From an uncultured Pseudomonadales bacterium (GTDB lineage: Bacteria; Pseudomonadota; Gammaproteobacteria; Pseudomonadales; Azotimanducaceae), in contig OX638346.1 of the NCBI GenBank assembly GCA_951813515.1, forward strand, positions 1,357,617 through 1,421,616: a stretch of DNA of 64,000 nt, written 5' to 3'. The notes under the pieces were generated by a model. That model ran no database searches. It was not told where the DNA came from and saw nothing but the letters and a program-made list of their open reading frames with translations. The position numbers and the translations under genes were made by a program. This document shows positions 8,252-16,949 of the stretch, in pieces; the first letter of the stretch is position 1, and the number at the start of each line of letters is the position of its first letter.

Positions 8252-8929
8252 TCAGTTCCCCGCGTCCCGATATTCCCGGACCACGTCTTTCGTCTCGCCC
8301 TGCGCCCTGATTTCGCCGTGGTCCAGCCAAACGGCGCGCTCGCAAAGCTGTTGCAAGGTGGCGAGGGAGTGACTGACGAGCACGATCGCCCGGTCTTCGG
8401 TGAACCGCTCGTGCATGATCCGTTGAGACTTCTCACGGAAATCCAGGTCCCCGACGACGAACGCTTCGTCCAGCAGCAGGAGATCGGGTTCCAGGTTGAT
8501 CGCGGTCGAGAAGCACAGGCGCGCGCGCATACCCGTCGAGTAGGTGCTGACCCGGCGATTCATCGCCTCTCCCAAGCCCGACATCTCGGCGACCGCCCCG
8601 ATGCGTGCAACCGCCTCCTTGCGAGTCAACCCCATCAGCATGCCATGCATGACGACATTCCTGGTGCCGGACAACTCGCCATCGAACCCCGCATTCAGCG
8701 ACAGGAGCGCGCTCGACATTCCCTCGTCGTCGACGATCCCCGAGTTGGGTTTCAACACGCCCGACATGACGCGGACCAGCGTCGACTTTCCGGCGCCGTT
8801 GGAACCGATGATGCCCACCTTGTCACCGCGCCCCACGCGCAGGCTCACATCGTTCAGCGCCCTTACTTCCTCGACATTCGAAAAGAAGCCCTCGTCAGAA
8901 TAGACGACAGACACGCCCTCTAGCCGCAT
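8252..8929 (-). CDS. ABC transporter ATPase, polysaccharide/O-antigen export type (Wzt/KpsT/TagH-like)
   Basis: 225-residue nucleotide-binding protein with Walker A GSNGAGKST, signature region YSTGMRARL (a degenerate LSGGQ typical of polysaccharide exporters), Walker B LLLLDEAFVVGD and the H-loop SHS. The length matches the short Wzt/KpsT class without a C-terminal carbohydrate-binding domain. The ATG at 8929 follows a G-rich site at proper spacing; an upstream TTG at 8947 is less likely. It lies just after ftsX on the same strand, with no partner permease in the window. rfbC next door supports a cell-surface glycan role. Confidence 0.85.
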   Translation of the reverse strand: MRLEGVSVVYSDEGFFSNVEEVRALNDVSLRVGRGDKVGIIGSNGAGKSTLVRVMSGVLKPNSGIVDDEGMSSALLSLNAGFDGELSGTRNVVMHGMLMGLTRKEAVARIGAVAEMSGLGEAMNRRVSTYSTGMRARLCFSTAINLEPDLLLLDEAFVVGDLDFREKSQRIMHERFTEDRAIVLVSHSLATLQQLCERAVWLDHGEIRAQGETKDVVREYRDAGN

Positions 8930-8951
8930 CGAGCGAAATCCCCCCAAGCCA

Positions 8952-9908
8952 TCACGCTAGTTCCACCTGCTTGAGACGCCGGTTCGTCGCGATCAAGGCA
9001 CCGAACAACCCGAGCAGCCCACCCACTCCCAGGAGCGCGCCCACGAGTGGCCCGCCCATTCCCTCAATGGTCAGACGTTCCTTGTAGCTGTCAAACAATG
9101 TCACGAGTGGCGCCTCCAGCGCGACCAGCGAACCTGCGACCAGCATCGCCGCCACCATGCCGCCGCCAACGCCATAAAAGAGTCCGAAATACAGGAACGG
9201 CCTCCTCACGAACGCGTCCGTTCCGCCCACGAGCTTCTGCACGCTGAGTTCTTCGAGCCGCGATTCTATGACGAGGCGCACCGAAGATGCCGTAACCAGC
9301 GCGGCGCCGAGTCCGAATACGGCGGCAAGAATCCAGCCAACCCGTCCAACGAAGTCGGATATGGCCGCCATCCGCTCAAGCCAGGCTTTCTCCAGGACGA
9401 CTTCGTCCACCCCCTCAGCCGCACTCTGCTCCGCTATGAACCGCTGCAACTCCCCCTCACTAACCCCGTCGGCCACGGTGGCCCTGACCGATGCCGGCAG
9501 CGGGTTCTCTCCGAGAACTTCCAGCGCGTCAGTTATCGTGAGGCCTTCGCTGAACTCCGCCAGCGCCTGTTGCGGCGTAATGACCCACGCCCGCTCCACC
9601 TCCGGCTGGGCATCGAGCCGGTCCGCAATCCCCTCGGCAACGCCGATTTCGATGCCGGTCTGCAGATAAACGGTGAAACTTGGACGTCCATCCCACTGTC
9701 CCGCGGCAGCAGCCAGGTTGCGTTGCAGGAGGTAGAGCGCCGCCGGAAGCGCCAGCGAAATGCCGATCAGAAGCCATACCAGCAGACTCGACCAAAGTCG
9801 ACGACAGGCGAGGGTGAAGCAGTCCCGGCTCACACGCCAGTGGTCGCGTATCCAGGCGAACCGTGGACGCTGCACCGGCGGCCAGGGATCTCTATCCCCG
9901 CCCATCAT
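8952..9908 (-). CDS. ftsX: Cell division protein FtsX (permease-like)
   Basis: 318 residues: N-terminal cytoplasmic tail, a first membrane segment (LLVWLLIGISLALPAALYLL), a periplasmic domain of about 130 residues that includes GENPLPASV, and three C-terminal membrane segments. This is the FtsX topology; with FtsE it activates periplasmic murein amidases at the septum. Its start overlaps the ftsE stop by 4 bases. The order ftsY-ftsE-ftsX is as in other Gammaproteobacteria. Confidence 0.93.
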   Translation of the reverse strand: MMGGDRDPWPPVQRPRFAWIRDHWRVSRDCFTLACRRLWSSLLVWLLIGISLALPAALYLLQRNLAAAAGQWDGRPSFTVYLQTGIEIGVAEGIADRLDAQPEVERAWVITPQQALAEFSEGLTITDALEVLGENPLPASVRATVADGVSEGELQRFIAEQSAAEGVDEVVLEKAWLERMAAISDFVGRVGWILAAVFGLGAALVTASSVRLVIESRLEELSVQKLVGGTDAFVRRPFLYFGLFYGVGGGMVAAMLVAGSLVALEAPLVTLFDSYKERLTIEGMGGPLVGALLGVGGLLGLFGALIATNRRLKQVELA

Positions 9909-10582
9909 GCGCCCGGGGCCTCGTCCCGAATGACTCGACCACTGTCCAGTTCTATGACGCGCACACCCATGGTTTCGATGAGGTGCTGGTCATGAGTCGC
10001 GACGATAACCGTCGCCCCGATCCGTCGAAAGTTCACGAACAGACCCATGACCTCTCGCGATAACGCGGGATCGAGATTGCCCGTCGGTTCGTCCGCCAGT
10101 AGCAGGTTCGGACGGTTGACCACCGCCCTGGCAATGCCGACGCGCTGCTGTTCTCCCGCCGACAGGTGGCTCGGGTAGAGTCTTTCCTTGGCGAGGAGGC
10201 CAACCATCGAGAGCGCGGCCCGGGCCCTGGTGGCAATGTCCCTGGCACGCATGCTCGTCACCACCAATGGCAGGGCGACGTTTTCCAGCACCGTGCGATC
10301 GGACAGCAGGTGATGGTCCTGAAACACGGCGCCGAGGTGTTGCCGATAACGCGGAATCCGGCGCCTCGGAAGCTGGCTGATGTTGACGCCATTGACGACG
10401 ATCTGTCCCTGGGTCGGGAGCTGCAACAGCAGCAGGAGCTTGAGGAAGGTGCTCTTCCCCGCGCCCGAATGTCCCGTGAGAAAGGCCATCGAGCCTTCGT
10501 CGAACGTGAGAGACACGTTGCGCAGGGCCTCCTGCCCGTTGTCGAACCTCTTCGTGACGTCGTGCAGGGCAATGCTACCCAT
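9905..10582 (-). CDS. ftsE: Cell division ATP-binding protein FtsE
   Basis: 225-residue ABC ATPase paired with FtsX. Walker A is GHSGAGKST, the Q-loop is FQDHHLL, the signature is [14 protein letters not shown], and Walker B is [13 protein letters not shown], the last characteristic of FtsE/LolD-type ATPases. The ATG at 10582 overlaps the ftsY stop by 8 bases and the stop overlaps ftsX, making a tightly coupled ftsY-ftsE-ftsX operon on the reverse strand. Confidence 0.95.
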   Translation of the reverse strand: MGSIALHDVTKRFDNGQEALRNVSLTFDEGSMAFLTGHSGAGKSTFLKLLLLLQLPTQGQIVVNGVNISQLPRRRIPRYRQHLGAVFQDHHLLSDRTVLENVALPLVVTSMRARDIATRARAALSMVGLLAKERLYPSHLSAGEQQRVGIARAVVNRPNLLLADEPTGNLDPALSREVMGLFVNFRRIGATVIVATHDQHLIETMGVRVIELDSGRVIRDEAPGA

Positions 10583-11582
10583 GTGCTTTCTCTTGCCCGT
10601 TCTCCAGCAGGGCGTCCACGAACTCCCGCGCATCGAAACGCCGAAGATCCTCGACCCCCTCCCCGACACCGATGAAGTACACCGGCAGCGCTCGGACAGG
10701 GTCGGACGCGACCTTTCGACCGTATCGGCCGTCTCGGCCGTCGCTCGAAACCGCGTTCTGCGCCGCGATGGCAAACAGTATTCCCGCCCTTGCCGTGCCG
10801 TCGAGCTTTGCCACGATCAATCCGGTGAGCCCGACCGCCTCGTCGAACCGGGCCACCTGGCTGAGCGAGTTCTGACCGATTCCCGCATCCAGCACCAGCA
10901 CCACTTCGTGCGGCGCGGTGCCGTCGAAACGTGAAACGACGCGTTTCACCTTCCTGAGTTCCTCCATGAGGTTGGTCTTCGCCTGCAATCGACCCGCGGT
11001 GTCCGCAAGGACCACATCAATGCCACGCGCGCGCGCCGCCTCCATCGCATCGAAGATCACCGAAGCGCTATCGGCGCCGCGATCCTGGGCGATCACCGGC
11101 ACTTCGTTGCGCCGGCCCCATTCGATCAACTGTTCCACCGCCGCAGCTCGAAACGTATCGCCCGCCGCCAACAGCACCGAGCGTCCCTGGTCGCGAAGCT
11201 GCTTCGCGAGCTTGCCGATCGTCGTCGTCTTGCCCGCGCCGTTGACCCCCACCATCAGGACCACGAACGGCCGCCGCTCCTCATCGACCTCGAACGGACG
11301 GGTCATGGGAGCAAGCATTTCCTCCAGTTCCTCACGCAGCGCACCGCGCAGAGCGCGAGTGTCGGAAAGTTCCCTGCGCGATACCCGTTTCGCGATCGCA
11401 TCGACGATGCGCTGGGTGGCATCGACGCCCACATCGGTTCCGAGAAGCGCGGCCTCCAGGTCATCCAGCGCGTCCTGATCGATCGAACGCTCGCCCAGGA
11501 ACAGGTTGCCCGCGGCTTCCGCGAGCCGGTATCGCGTCCGGGATAGACGGTCCCAGATGCCCGTTCGGCTATCTTCCTTCAA
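10575..11582 (-). CDS. ftsY: Signal recognition particle receptor FtsY
   Basis: SRP receptor GTPase that docks ribosome-SRP complexes at the membrane. The NG domain shows GVNGAGKTTTIGKLA (G1, residues 112-126), DTFRAAAVEQL, DTAGRLQ (G3), KLDGTA (the G4 TKLD reads AKLD) and GVGEGVEDL. With the TTG at 11582 as start the protein has 335 residues and a very short acidic A domain. No convincing ATG exists in frame and the frame stays open upstream, so the start is uncertain. About 20 extra residues (around 275-297) sit between the FAIA and YFIGVGE motifs, where relatives have a short loop. Divergent from rsmD. Confidence 0.9.
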   Translation of the reverse strand: MKEDSRTGIWDRLSRTRYRLAEAAGNLFLGERSIDQDALDDLEAALLGTDVGVDATQRIVDAIAKRVSRRELSDTRALRGALREELEEMLAPMTRPFEVDEERRPFVVLMVGVNGAGKTTTIGKLAKQLRDQGRSVLLAAGDTFRAAAVEQLIEWGRRNEVPVIAQDRGADSASVIFDAMEAARARGIDVVLADTAGRLQAKTNLMEELRKVKRVVSRFDGTAPHEVVLVLDAGIGQNSLSQVARFDEAVGLTGLIVAKLDGTARAGILFAIAAQNAVSSDGRDGRYGRKVASDPVRALPVYFIGVGEGVEDLRRFDAREFVDALLENGQEKAHG

Positions 11583-11636
11583 TGCAAACTCATATATTCG
11601 GCCAGCGGCAGCATCACGGTCCGAACGGCGCCGATC

Positions 11637-12206
11637 ATGGCGAAACGCACGGTACGCATTATCGGCGGTAAGTGGAAAGGGCGAAAGCTCCAGGTCATCC
11701 AACGACCAGGTCTCAGACCCACGATGGACCGCGTTCGCGAGACTCTCTTCAACTGGCTCGGTCCCGAGGTGGAGGATGCCCGCGTGCTGGACCTGTTTGC
11801 GGGAACCGGCGCCCTGGCGTTCGAAGCGCTGTCGCGCGGGGCTGCATCGGCAACGTTCATCGAGCACGACCCGCGAACGGCGAACCTGTTGCGGGCCCAG
11901 GCACGGCGCCTGGAAGCCGCATGCGAGATTCACAACGTTTCCGCATTGCCCTGGCTGCGCCGGCAATCGGTCTGGAACTGGAACATCGTCTTCGTCGACC
12001 CGCCGTTTGAACCCCCGCGTCGGGGACAACATGCTTCGGGAAAGCGATCGCTGGCGGAAGAGGCTCTCGACCTGCTCCGGCAACGCGAGACCACCGTATA
12101 CGTCGAGTCGCGGGCCGCTCTGGATATCCCCGGCTGGACGACGATCAAGCAGTCCCGCGCCGGCGACTGCCGCTTCCGGTTGGTGAGCCCCAACCGTTTG
12201 GGCTAG
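11637..12206 (+). CDS. rsmD: 16S rRNA (guanine966-N2)-methyltransferase RsmD
   Basis: 189 residues. Family signatures: RIIGGKWKGRKL at the N terminus, LRPTMDRVRETLFNWL, the SAM motif LDLFAGTGALAFEALSRGA and the catalytic DPPF. It methylates G966 of 16S rRNA on assembled small subunits. The ATG at 11637 is about 55 bases from the ftsY start on the other strand, so the two share a divergent control region. coaD follows after 85 bases, a common pairing. Confidence 0.93.
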   Translation: MAKRTVRIIGGKWKGRKLQVIQRPGLRPTMDRVRETLFNWLGPEVEDARVLDLFAGTGALAFEALSRGAASATFIEHDPRTANLLRAQARRLEAACEIHNVSALPWLRRQSVWNWNIVFVDPPFEPPRRGQHASGKRSLAEEALDLLRQRETTVYVESRAALDIPGWTTIKQSRAGDCRFRLVSPNRLG

Positions 12207-12291
12207 GATGAATGAGGTCAGACGCCCCAAGCGGCGACCATGCGTGTCGCCATGACAGGGTGTTCATTCGCACTCCCCGGCTGAAGGTTCC

Positions 12292-12777
12292 ATGACGACC
12301 GTCGTATATCCAGGCAGCTTCAATCCGATCACCAACGGACACACCGACCTCGTCAGGCGGGCATTGAAGCTATTCGACCACGTCGTGGTCGCCATCGGAA
12401 CGTCGGCGCACAAGGATCCGGCAGTCCACCTCGCAGAACGGGTCGAGCTTTGCCGGGAAGTGCTCTCCGAATTCGGCGACCGCATCGAGGTTGAAGGGTT
12501 CAACACGCTGCTCGTCGACTACGTGCACACGAAGGGAACGACATTCATCCTGCGCGGACTGCGCACCATGGCGGACTTCGAGTACGAGTTCCAGATGGCG
12601 GAAATGAACCGTTCCATGGACGACTCCATCGAGTACGTATTTCTGCCGCCGTCACTCGAAAGCTCAATGGTGTCCTCCTCCCTGGTGCGGGAGATCGCCG
12701 CGCTACACGGCGACATATCGAGATTCGTTCACCCCGCGGTTGTCGACTACTACAGGAAGCTCCGGGGCTCCAGCTAG
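12292..12777 (+). CDS. coaD: Phosphopantetheine adenylyltransferase CoaD
   Basis: 161-residue enzyme making dephospho-CoA from 4'-phosphopantetheine and ATP. The nucleotidyltransferase motifs are YPGSFNPITNGH near the N terminus and SSSLVREIA (the ISSTxVRE equivalent) near the C terminus; RGLRTMADFEYEFQMAEMN is the substrate-binding segment. Length is typical. It probably shares a transcript with rsmD and ends just before a hairpin. Confidence 0.95.
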   Translation: MTTVVYPGSFNPITNGHTDLVRRALKLFDHVVVAIGTSAHKDPAVHLAERVELCREVLSEFGDRIEVEGFNTLLVDYVHTKGTTFILRGLRTMADFEYEFQMAEMNRSMDDSIEYVFLPPSLESSMVSSSLVREIAALHGDISRFVHPAVVDYYRKLRGSS

Positions 12778-12778
12778 T

Positions 12779-12798
12779 CGGGGCAGCTCCGCGCCCCG
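12779..12798. terminator. Hairpin between convergent genes (weak terminator candidate)
   Basis: CGGGGC, 8-base loop, GCCCCG directly between the coaD stop and the stop of the reverse-strand hydrolase gene. The stem is strong, but no T run follows on either strand, so a rho-independent mechanism is doubtful. Confidence 0.4.
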
Positions 12799-13653
12799 CT
12801 AAAGCGTTCGATCCCGCATCGCGTCCGCCATCTTCGCCCAGTGACGCTCCGGCAACACGCCGTGGCCAATGTCCTCGAGGACCAGCACCTTCGCATCCGG
12901 GAACGCTTCGACATGGAGTTTCAGGGCCTCGGGAGTAATCAGGGGATCCTTCTCCGGGTGCACCACGAGCACTGGAACCCTGACCTCCGCCAAGCGCTCG
13001 GTGCGATCACCAGCGGTCGGCATCACGGCGCTTTGTATGTCGCCCCGCGTAAACGGCGCGCCCCGCTGCGCCGATTCCTTCCGGCGAGCCCCGTAGTCCT
13101 CTGCGTCGAAACTCTCCCTCGCCATGTCTGCAAACCTCTCCTTGTGCAGACGACTCAATCCCTCCGGATCCGTGGGGTACGCTGGCATGGCTCTCCGCGG
13201 CCGCCGTGGACCCGCACGTCTGCCGGTCGTGGTGGCGAAGGGCACGAGGGACAGCACGCGATCCGGATGTTCTATGGCGACCAGGTGAGAGATCGTCGCG
13301 CCGAAGGCGAATCCCGCCACATGCGCCTTCTCGATGCCGAGCGCGTCGAGCAGCCGCACCGCGTCCGCCGCGAGGTCGGACATGGTGTAAGGCAGGTTGT
13401 CGGGATCGATGACATCGATGTCGGTTCGGGTGCTCAAGCCCGCGTCACGATGGTCGTACCGGATGACCCGAAACCCGCGATCGGCGAGCACTTCGCAGAA
13501 CCCCCTGGGCCAAAGCGTCAGATCCGAGAACCAGCCGGTGAGCAGCAGGAACACGGGGTCGTCCCGGTTTCCGAATGCCTGGTAAGCAAGATGCAGCGTA
13601 CCGGTCGGAGTAGACACCGTAGCGAACTGGTCGTTAAGCAAACCGTCAGTCAT
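12799..13653 (-). CDS. Alpha/beta hydrolase
   Basis: 284 residues with the alpha/beta hydrolase fold order: LTGWFSDLTLWP (oxyanion strand region), YDHRDAGLST, the nucleophile-elbow region HVAGFAFGATIS, PVLVVHPEKDPL and a C-terminal catalytic histidine in IGHGV. The usual GxSxG elbow reads GFAFGA, so the nucleophilic serine position appears to be alanine; activity may be altered, or the protein may act as a non-hydrolytic family member. The gene lies 6 bases after an aldo/keto reductase gene on the same strand, suggesting an operon. Substrate unknown. Confidence 0.75.
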   Translation of the reverse strand: MTDGLLNDQFATVSTPTGTLHLAYQAFGNRDDPVFLLLTGWFSDLTLWPRGFCEVLADRGFRVIRYDHRDAGLSTRTDIDVIDPDNLPYTMSDLAADAVRLLDALGIEKAHVAGFAFGATISHLVAIEHPDRVLSLVPFATTTGRRAGPRRPRRAMPAYPTDPEGLSRLHKERFADMARESFDAEDYGARRKESAQRGAPFTRGDIQSAVMPTAGDRTERLAEVRVPVLVVHPEKDPLITPEALKLHVEAFPDAKVLVLEDIGHGVLPERHWAKMADAMRDRTL

Positions 13654-13659
13654 GGTGCC

Positions 13660-14619
13660 TTACCACGCGTAGGCTTCGGGGGCGGGTCCCGGGCCCGGGA
13701 AGAGTCGATCCAGCCTTTGCAGTGTTTCCTCATCGAGTTCGATATCGATGGCTTCGACACTCGCCTCGAGCTGTTCCATGGTGCGCGGACCGATGATGGG
13801 CGCCGTCACGCCGGGCTGGTGCGCGACCCAGGAAAGCGCAACGCTTGCGGGCGGGTGCCCGATTTCATCGCACAACGCCTCGAACGCATCCGCCTGCGGG
13901 TGCCTGTCCTGGATGGCCCGCCGACCCGCGTTGCTGTCCGGTTTGCCTCCCAGCTTGCCGCTTGCGTGCGGACTGTAGACAAGGAGCCCCATCCCGTAAT
14001 CAAGGCACGCCGGTATCACTTCGAGCTCCACGCTCCGGTTCGCCAGGTTGTAGATGCTCTGCTCGGACGCGAAACCCAGCGAATTGCGCCGCCGCGCAGC
14101 CTCCTGCGCCTGCGCGATGTGCCAACCGGCATAGTTGGAACTGCCGACATAGGTGATCTTGCCTTGGGCGATCAGTAGCTCCATCGCCTGCCAGAGCTCT
14201 TCCCAGGGCACGTTTCGGTCGACGTGGTGGGTTTGGTAGAGATCGATATGGTCCGTCTGCAGGCGCGTGAGGCTCGCCTCCACGGCGGAGCGTATGTTCG
14301 CCGCCGACAGTCCGTGCTCGTTCGGACCCGTCGGCCCCGTGTCCGTGTCCCCCCAGACGTTGGGCTTGCAGTACACCTTGGTTGCGAGCACGATTTTTTC
14401 CCTGCGTCCCCCGCCCTGGGCCAACCAGCGTCCGATCAGTGCTTCCGACCGGCCCGCGTTGTAGTTGTTGGCGGTGTCAAAGTGGTTGATGCCGAGTTCC
14501 AGCGCGCGGTCCATGATGGCGAACGAGTCGGCTTCGTTCGTATAGGAAGAGAAGTTGACCGTGCCCAGGGCGAGCGGGCCGACCCGCAATCCCGTCCGGC
14601 CCAGTTGCCTGTACTCCAT
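13660..14619 (-). CDS. Aldo/keto reductase
   Basis: 319-residue NADPH-dependent oxidoreductase. The start MEYRQLGRTGLRVGPLALGT is typical, with FDTANNYNAGRSE (Asp/Tyr of the tetrad), the lysine in LATKVYC, and DLYQTHHVD supplying the histidine; IIGPRTMEQLE is the C-terminal cofactor site. The ATG at 14619 is preceded by GGGGGA. It is upstream of, and 6 bases from, the alpha/beta hydrolase gene. Most similar in layout to the AKR11/YhdN-like general reductases; substrate not predictable. Confidence 0.9.
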   Translation of the reverse strand: MEYRQLGRTGLRVGPLALGTVNFSSYTNEADSFAIMDRALELGINHFDTANNYNAGRSEALIGRWLAQGGGRREKIVLATKVYCKPNVWGDTDTGPTGPNEHGLSAANIRSAVEASLTRLQTDHIDLYQTHHVDRNVPWEELWQAMELLIAQGKITYVGSSNYAGWHIAQAQEAARRRNSLGFASEQSIYNLANRSVELEVIPACLDYGMGLLVYSPHASGKLGGKPDSNAGRRAIQDRHPQADAFEALCDEIGHPPASVALSWVAHQPGVTAPIIGPRTMEQLEASVEAIDIELDEETLQRLDRLFPGPGPAPEAYAW

Positions 14620-14761
14620 GAATCCCCCAGATGGTGTTCGGAAGTGCCCTTGGAAGCCTAACGCTCTCCGGTACGCTCCTTCCATCCAGGGTCGAAATGA
14701 TGCGATCCGGCGGACGGGTTAAGCTCCCACGATACGCCAGCGGAACAAAGGCCTCGATTCA

Positions 14762-15781
14762 ATGAAAACCGTCCAGATGCTGGGAAATCGGAAAGTGCGG
14801 GTGCTCGACGTGCCGGAACCCGAGCCGAAGGATGAACGGGTGGTTGTGAAGATCATGTCGTCCGCGCTGTGCGGATCCGAAAGCCATACCTACCATGGTC
14901 CAAACACGGTGGAGGCGCCGCGCTACAACGCAGGGCACGAGGGCACCGGGATCGTCTGCAAGGTCGACCGCTCCTCGGTTGTCAGGGAAGGCGACCGCGT
15001 GGCGCTCTACGCCGGCACCCCCTGCGGCCAGTGCCGCTATTGCCTCGCGGGCCACTGGGTGCTTTGCGAGCGGCGCGACTCGGCGCCACAGCGCTTTCCG
15101 GGCAACCATTCCCAATACGTCACGGTAGGTGACCGGGCATGCCTGCCGTTGGCGGACGACGTCTCCTTCGAGATCGGTTCCCTGCTCGGCGACGTCCTGG
15201 GAACTCCCTTTCGCGCGATCAAGCGGCTCAACGTCAACGCCTTCGATACGGTTCTGATCACCGGTCAGGGTCCCATCGGCCTGTCGGCACTCCTGTTGTG
15301 CAAATTCCTGAACGCATTCGTCATCGTCCTCGACATCAACGAGTATCGGCTGAACCATGCGCGAAAGTGTGGCGCAGATGTGTGCGTCAACCCGGTCGAA
15401 GAAACCGACGTGCTCGCACGGTTGCAGGAAGCCGCCGGACCCGAAGGAATCGACGTTGCCCTCGACTGCTCAGCGAATCCCGATGCCCAGACCCTTTGCC
15501 TCGACGCGCTGCGGCGGGGCGGCAGGATGGCGTTCATCGGCGTAACGGACCAGGGACCGAGGATCAACACGATCGAGCATTTCACCAAAAAGGAACTGGA
15601 ACTGATAGGCACCTGGTACTCGAGGCCGGGGGATCATCGGGAGCTGGAGACACTGGTGCGCCGGGGACTCCAGGCTTCCGAACTCATCACCCACGGTTTC
15701 GGAATTGACGCGGCGCCCGAGGCGTTTGATACGTTCTTCGGCGGGTCCGCAATGAAGGTGATGCTCGACCCGTGGAACTGA
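14762..15781 (+). CDS. Zinc-dependent alcohol dehydrogenase (MDR family)
   Basis: 339 residues. The catalytic zinc ligands are in ALCGSESHTYHG and GHEGTG, the structural zinc site is the four-cysteine motif CGQCRYCLAGHWVLC, and the NAD-binding motif is GQGPIGL followed by the acidic DINEYR, which favours NAD over NADP. This layout matches sorbitol/threonine-type dehydrogenases. A small membrane peptide gene follows. The exact substrate cannot be told. Confidence 0.88.
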   Translation: MKTVQMLGNRKVRVLDVPEPEPKDERVVVKIMSSALCGSESHTYHGPNTVEAPRYNAGHEGTGIVCKVDRSSVVREGDRVALYAGTPCGQCRYCLAGHWVLCERRDSAPQRFPGNHSQYVTVGDRACLPLADDVSFEIGSLLGDVLGTPFRAIKRLNVNAFDTVLITGQGPIGLSALLLCKFLNAFVIVLDINEYRLNHARKCGADVCVNPVEETDVLARLQEAAGPEGIDVALDCSANPDAQTLCLDALRRGGRMAFIGVTDQGPRINTIEHFTKKELELIGTWYSRPGDHRELETLVRRGLQASELITHGFGIDAAPEAFDTFFGGSAMKVMLDPWN

Positions 15782-15810
15782 ATGCCCCTATCGTGACCAA
15801 GGAGGTCAAA

Positions 15811-15966
15811 ATGCGGCGGAACATAGCCCTTGTCGTACTACTGTCAGGAATCGTTGGTGCAATCGCATACGCGGCGGTGCTCGAATTTCGGGTCGCCGAT
15901 CTAGAGCAACGGGTGGCCATTCTCGAGAAACCGGACCCGCATATCATCCCTGCGAATCCCGATTGA
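15811..15966 (+). CDS. Small membrane-anchored peptide, 51 residues
   Basis: A short ORF with an excellent ribosome binding site (AAGGAGG, about 6 bases before the ATG at 15811). The product has one hydrophobic segment (residues 4-22) and then a short heptad-like stretch (FRVADLEQRVAIL), so it is probably an inner-membrane peptide with a small coiled coil. The gene is 29 bases after the alcohol dehydrogenase gene. I recognise no family. Confidence 0.55.
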   Translation: MRRNIALVVLLSGIVGAIAYAAVLEFRVADLEQRVAILEKPDPHIIPANPD

Positions 15967-15989
15967 CGGCAGGAAGCAACTGCCGTCGG

Positions 15990-16451
15990 TCAACGGGTAC
16001 CCGGGTCGCGGCGCCCGCCATACAGTCCGACAACGACCAACAGCGCGACCTTAACGAACTCCAGCGCCGTGTAGATCCAGTGCAAAGACGACGGCGGCAG
16101 GGACTGCCCGTCGATGATCGTCTGAACCCTGGCATCGAGCATCGGCAGCATCCATGCGTACTGGCACAGAAGGATCAGCGCGACAGATCCAAGTAGCGCG
16201 AGTTCGCGGCGCCTTGGCGCGGCGATCCAGATCGAAGTTCCCAACGCCACCACCGCAGCGCACTCGATCCACTTCAGGGCTTCGAAGGTCGCCCGGCCAA
16301 CGGCAAGTGCGTCGGCGAGGGACAGTGACGGCGCGAGGAACTTCACCGGTGTCGCAACGAAGCTCACGCCGAGCACCAGGCCCGCCCAGAGCCATGCAAG
16401 GAGCGTCACCGCCAATCGCGCCCGGTCCTTCGATTCGTAAGCGATGTTCAC
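15990..16451 (-). CDS. Hypothetical four-helix membrane protein
   Basis: 153 residues with about four hydrophobic segments (roughly 12-34, 57-78, 84-105 and 126-144), short loops and a basic C terminus. The layout resembles DUF4149-like small membrane proteins, but I cannot assign it firmly. The predicted start is a GTG at 16451. The gene is followed closely on the opposite strand by the small membrane peptide gene, and lies 33 bases downstream of the VOC protein gene on its own strand. Confidence 0.6.
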   Translation of the reverse strand: MNIAYESKDRARLAVTLLAWLWAGLVLGVSFVATPVKFLAPSLSLADALAVGRATFEALKWIECAAVVALGTSIWIAAPRRRELALLGSVALILLCQYAWMLPMLDARVQTIIDGQSLPPSSLHWIYTALEFVKVALLVVVGLYGGRRDPGTR

Positions 16452-16484
16452 CGGCTCAACGTCCCGACATCGCCTGTCCCCACC

Positions 16485-16904
16485 TCAGTCGGCGGGCAAG
16501 GCGTAATTCACCATCCAGTTGATGCCGAACCTGTCCGTCCACATGCCGTAGTAGGAACCCCAGAACGTGTCTTGCAAGGGCATGGTCACCGATCCTCCAT
16601 CAGACAACTTCGAGAACATCTCGTCGCAGTGTTCGCGACTCTGGCCAACGATGGAGATGGAGAAGTTGTTGCCGACAGAGACCGGGGAGCCGAACGGACC
16701 GTGGTCGCTGCCCATCAGTACGCTGTCGCCGACGCGCAGCGAGACGTGCATGACGTTGTCCTTGGCTTCATCGGGCACCTGCATGTCGTCAGGGCCTTCA
16801 GCGAAGGTTGCAAAAGCCTCGAACTCGCCGCCGAAGACGGACCGGTAGAACTCGAACGCCTCGCGGCAGTTGTCGTCGAATGTCAGGTAAACGTTAAGAG
16901 ACAT
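16485..16904 (-). CDS. VOC-family (PhnB/glyoxalase-like) protein
   Basis: 139 residues with PhnB-type features: MSLNVYLTFDDNCREAFEFYRSVFGGE at the N terminus (first 20 residues diagnostic), a central HVSLRVGDSVLMGSD strand and the C-terminal FWGSYYGMWTDRFGINWMVN signature. Proteins of this group have a paired beta-alpha-beta-beta-beta fold; most are of unknown activity. Not linked here to phosphonate genes. Confidence 0.85.
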   Translation of the reverse strand: MSLNVYLTFDDNCREAFEFYRSVFGGEFEAFATFAEGPDDMQVPDEAKDNVMHVSLRVGDSVLMGSDHGPFGSPVSVGNNFSISIVGQSREHCDEMFSKLSDGGSVTMPLQDTFWGSYYGMWTDRFGINWMVNYALPAD

Positions 16905-16949
16905 GGGGTTTCTCCGGTTGAACGGAGAGACAGTCGCGCGGCCGCCACG

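Noticed and set aside
11582..12230. N-terminal extension of ftsY overlapping rsmD
   Set aside because: The frame is open, but the translation upstream of the TTG at 11582 has no FtsY-like content and lies antisense to a certain gene.
12841..14178. 445-codon forward frame opposite the hydrolase and aldo/keto reductase genes
   Set aside because: Shadow frame; the reverse strand has complete enzyme motifs.
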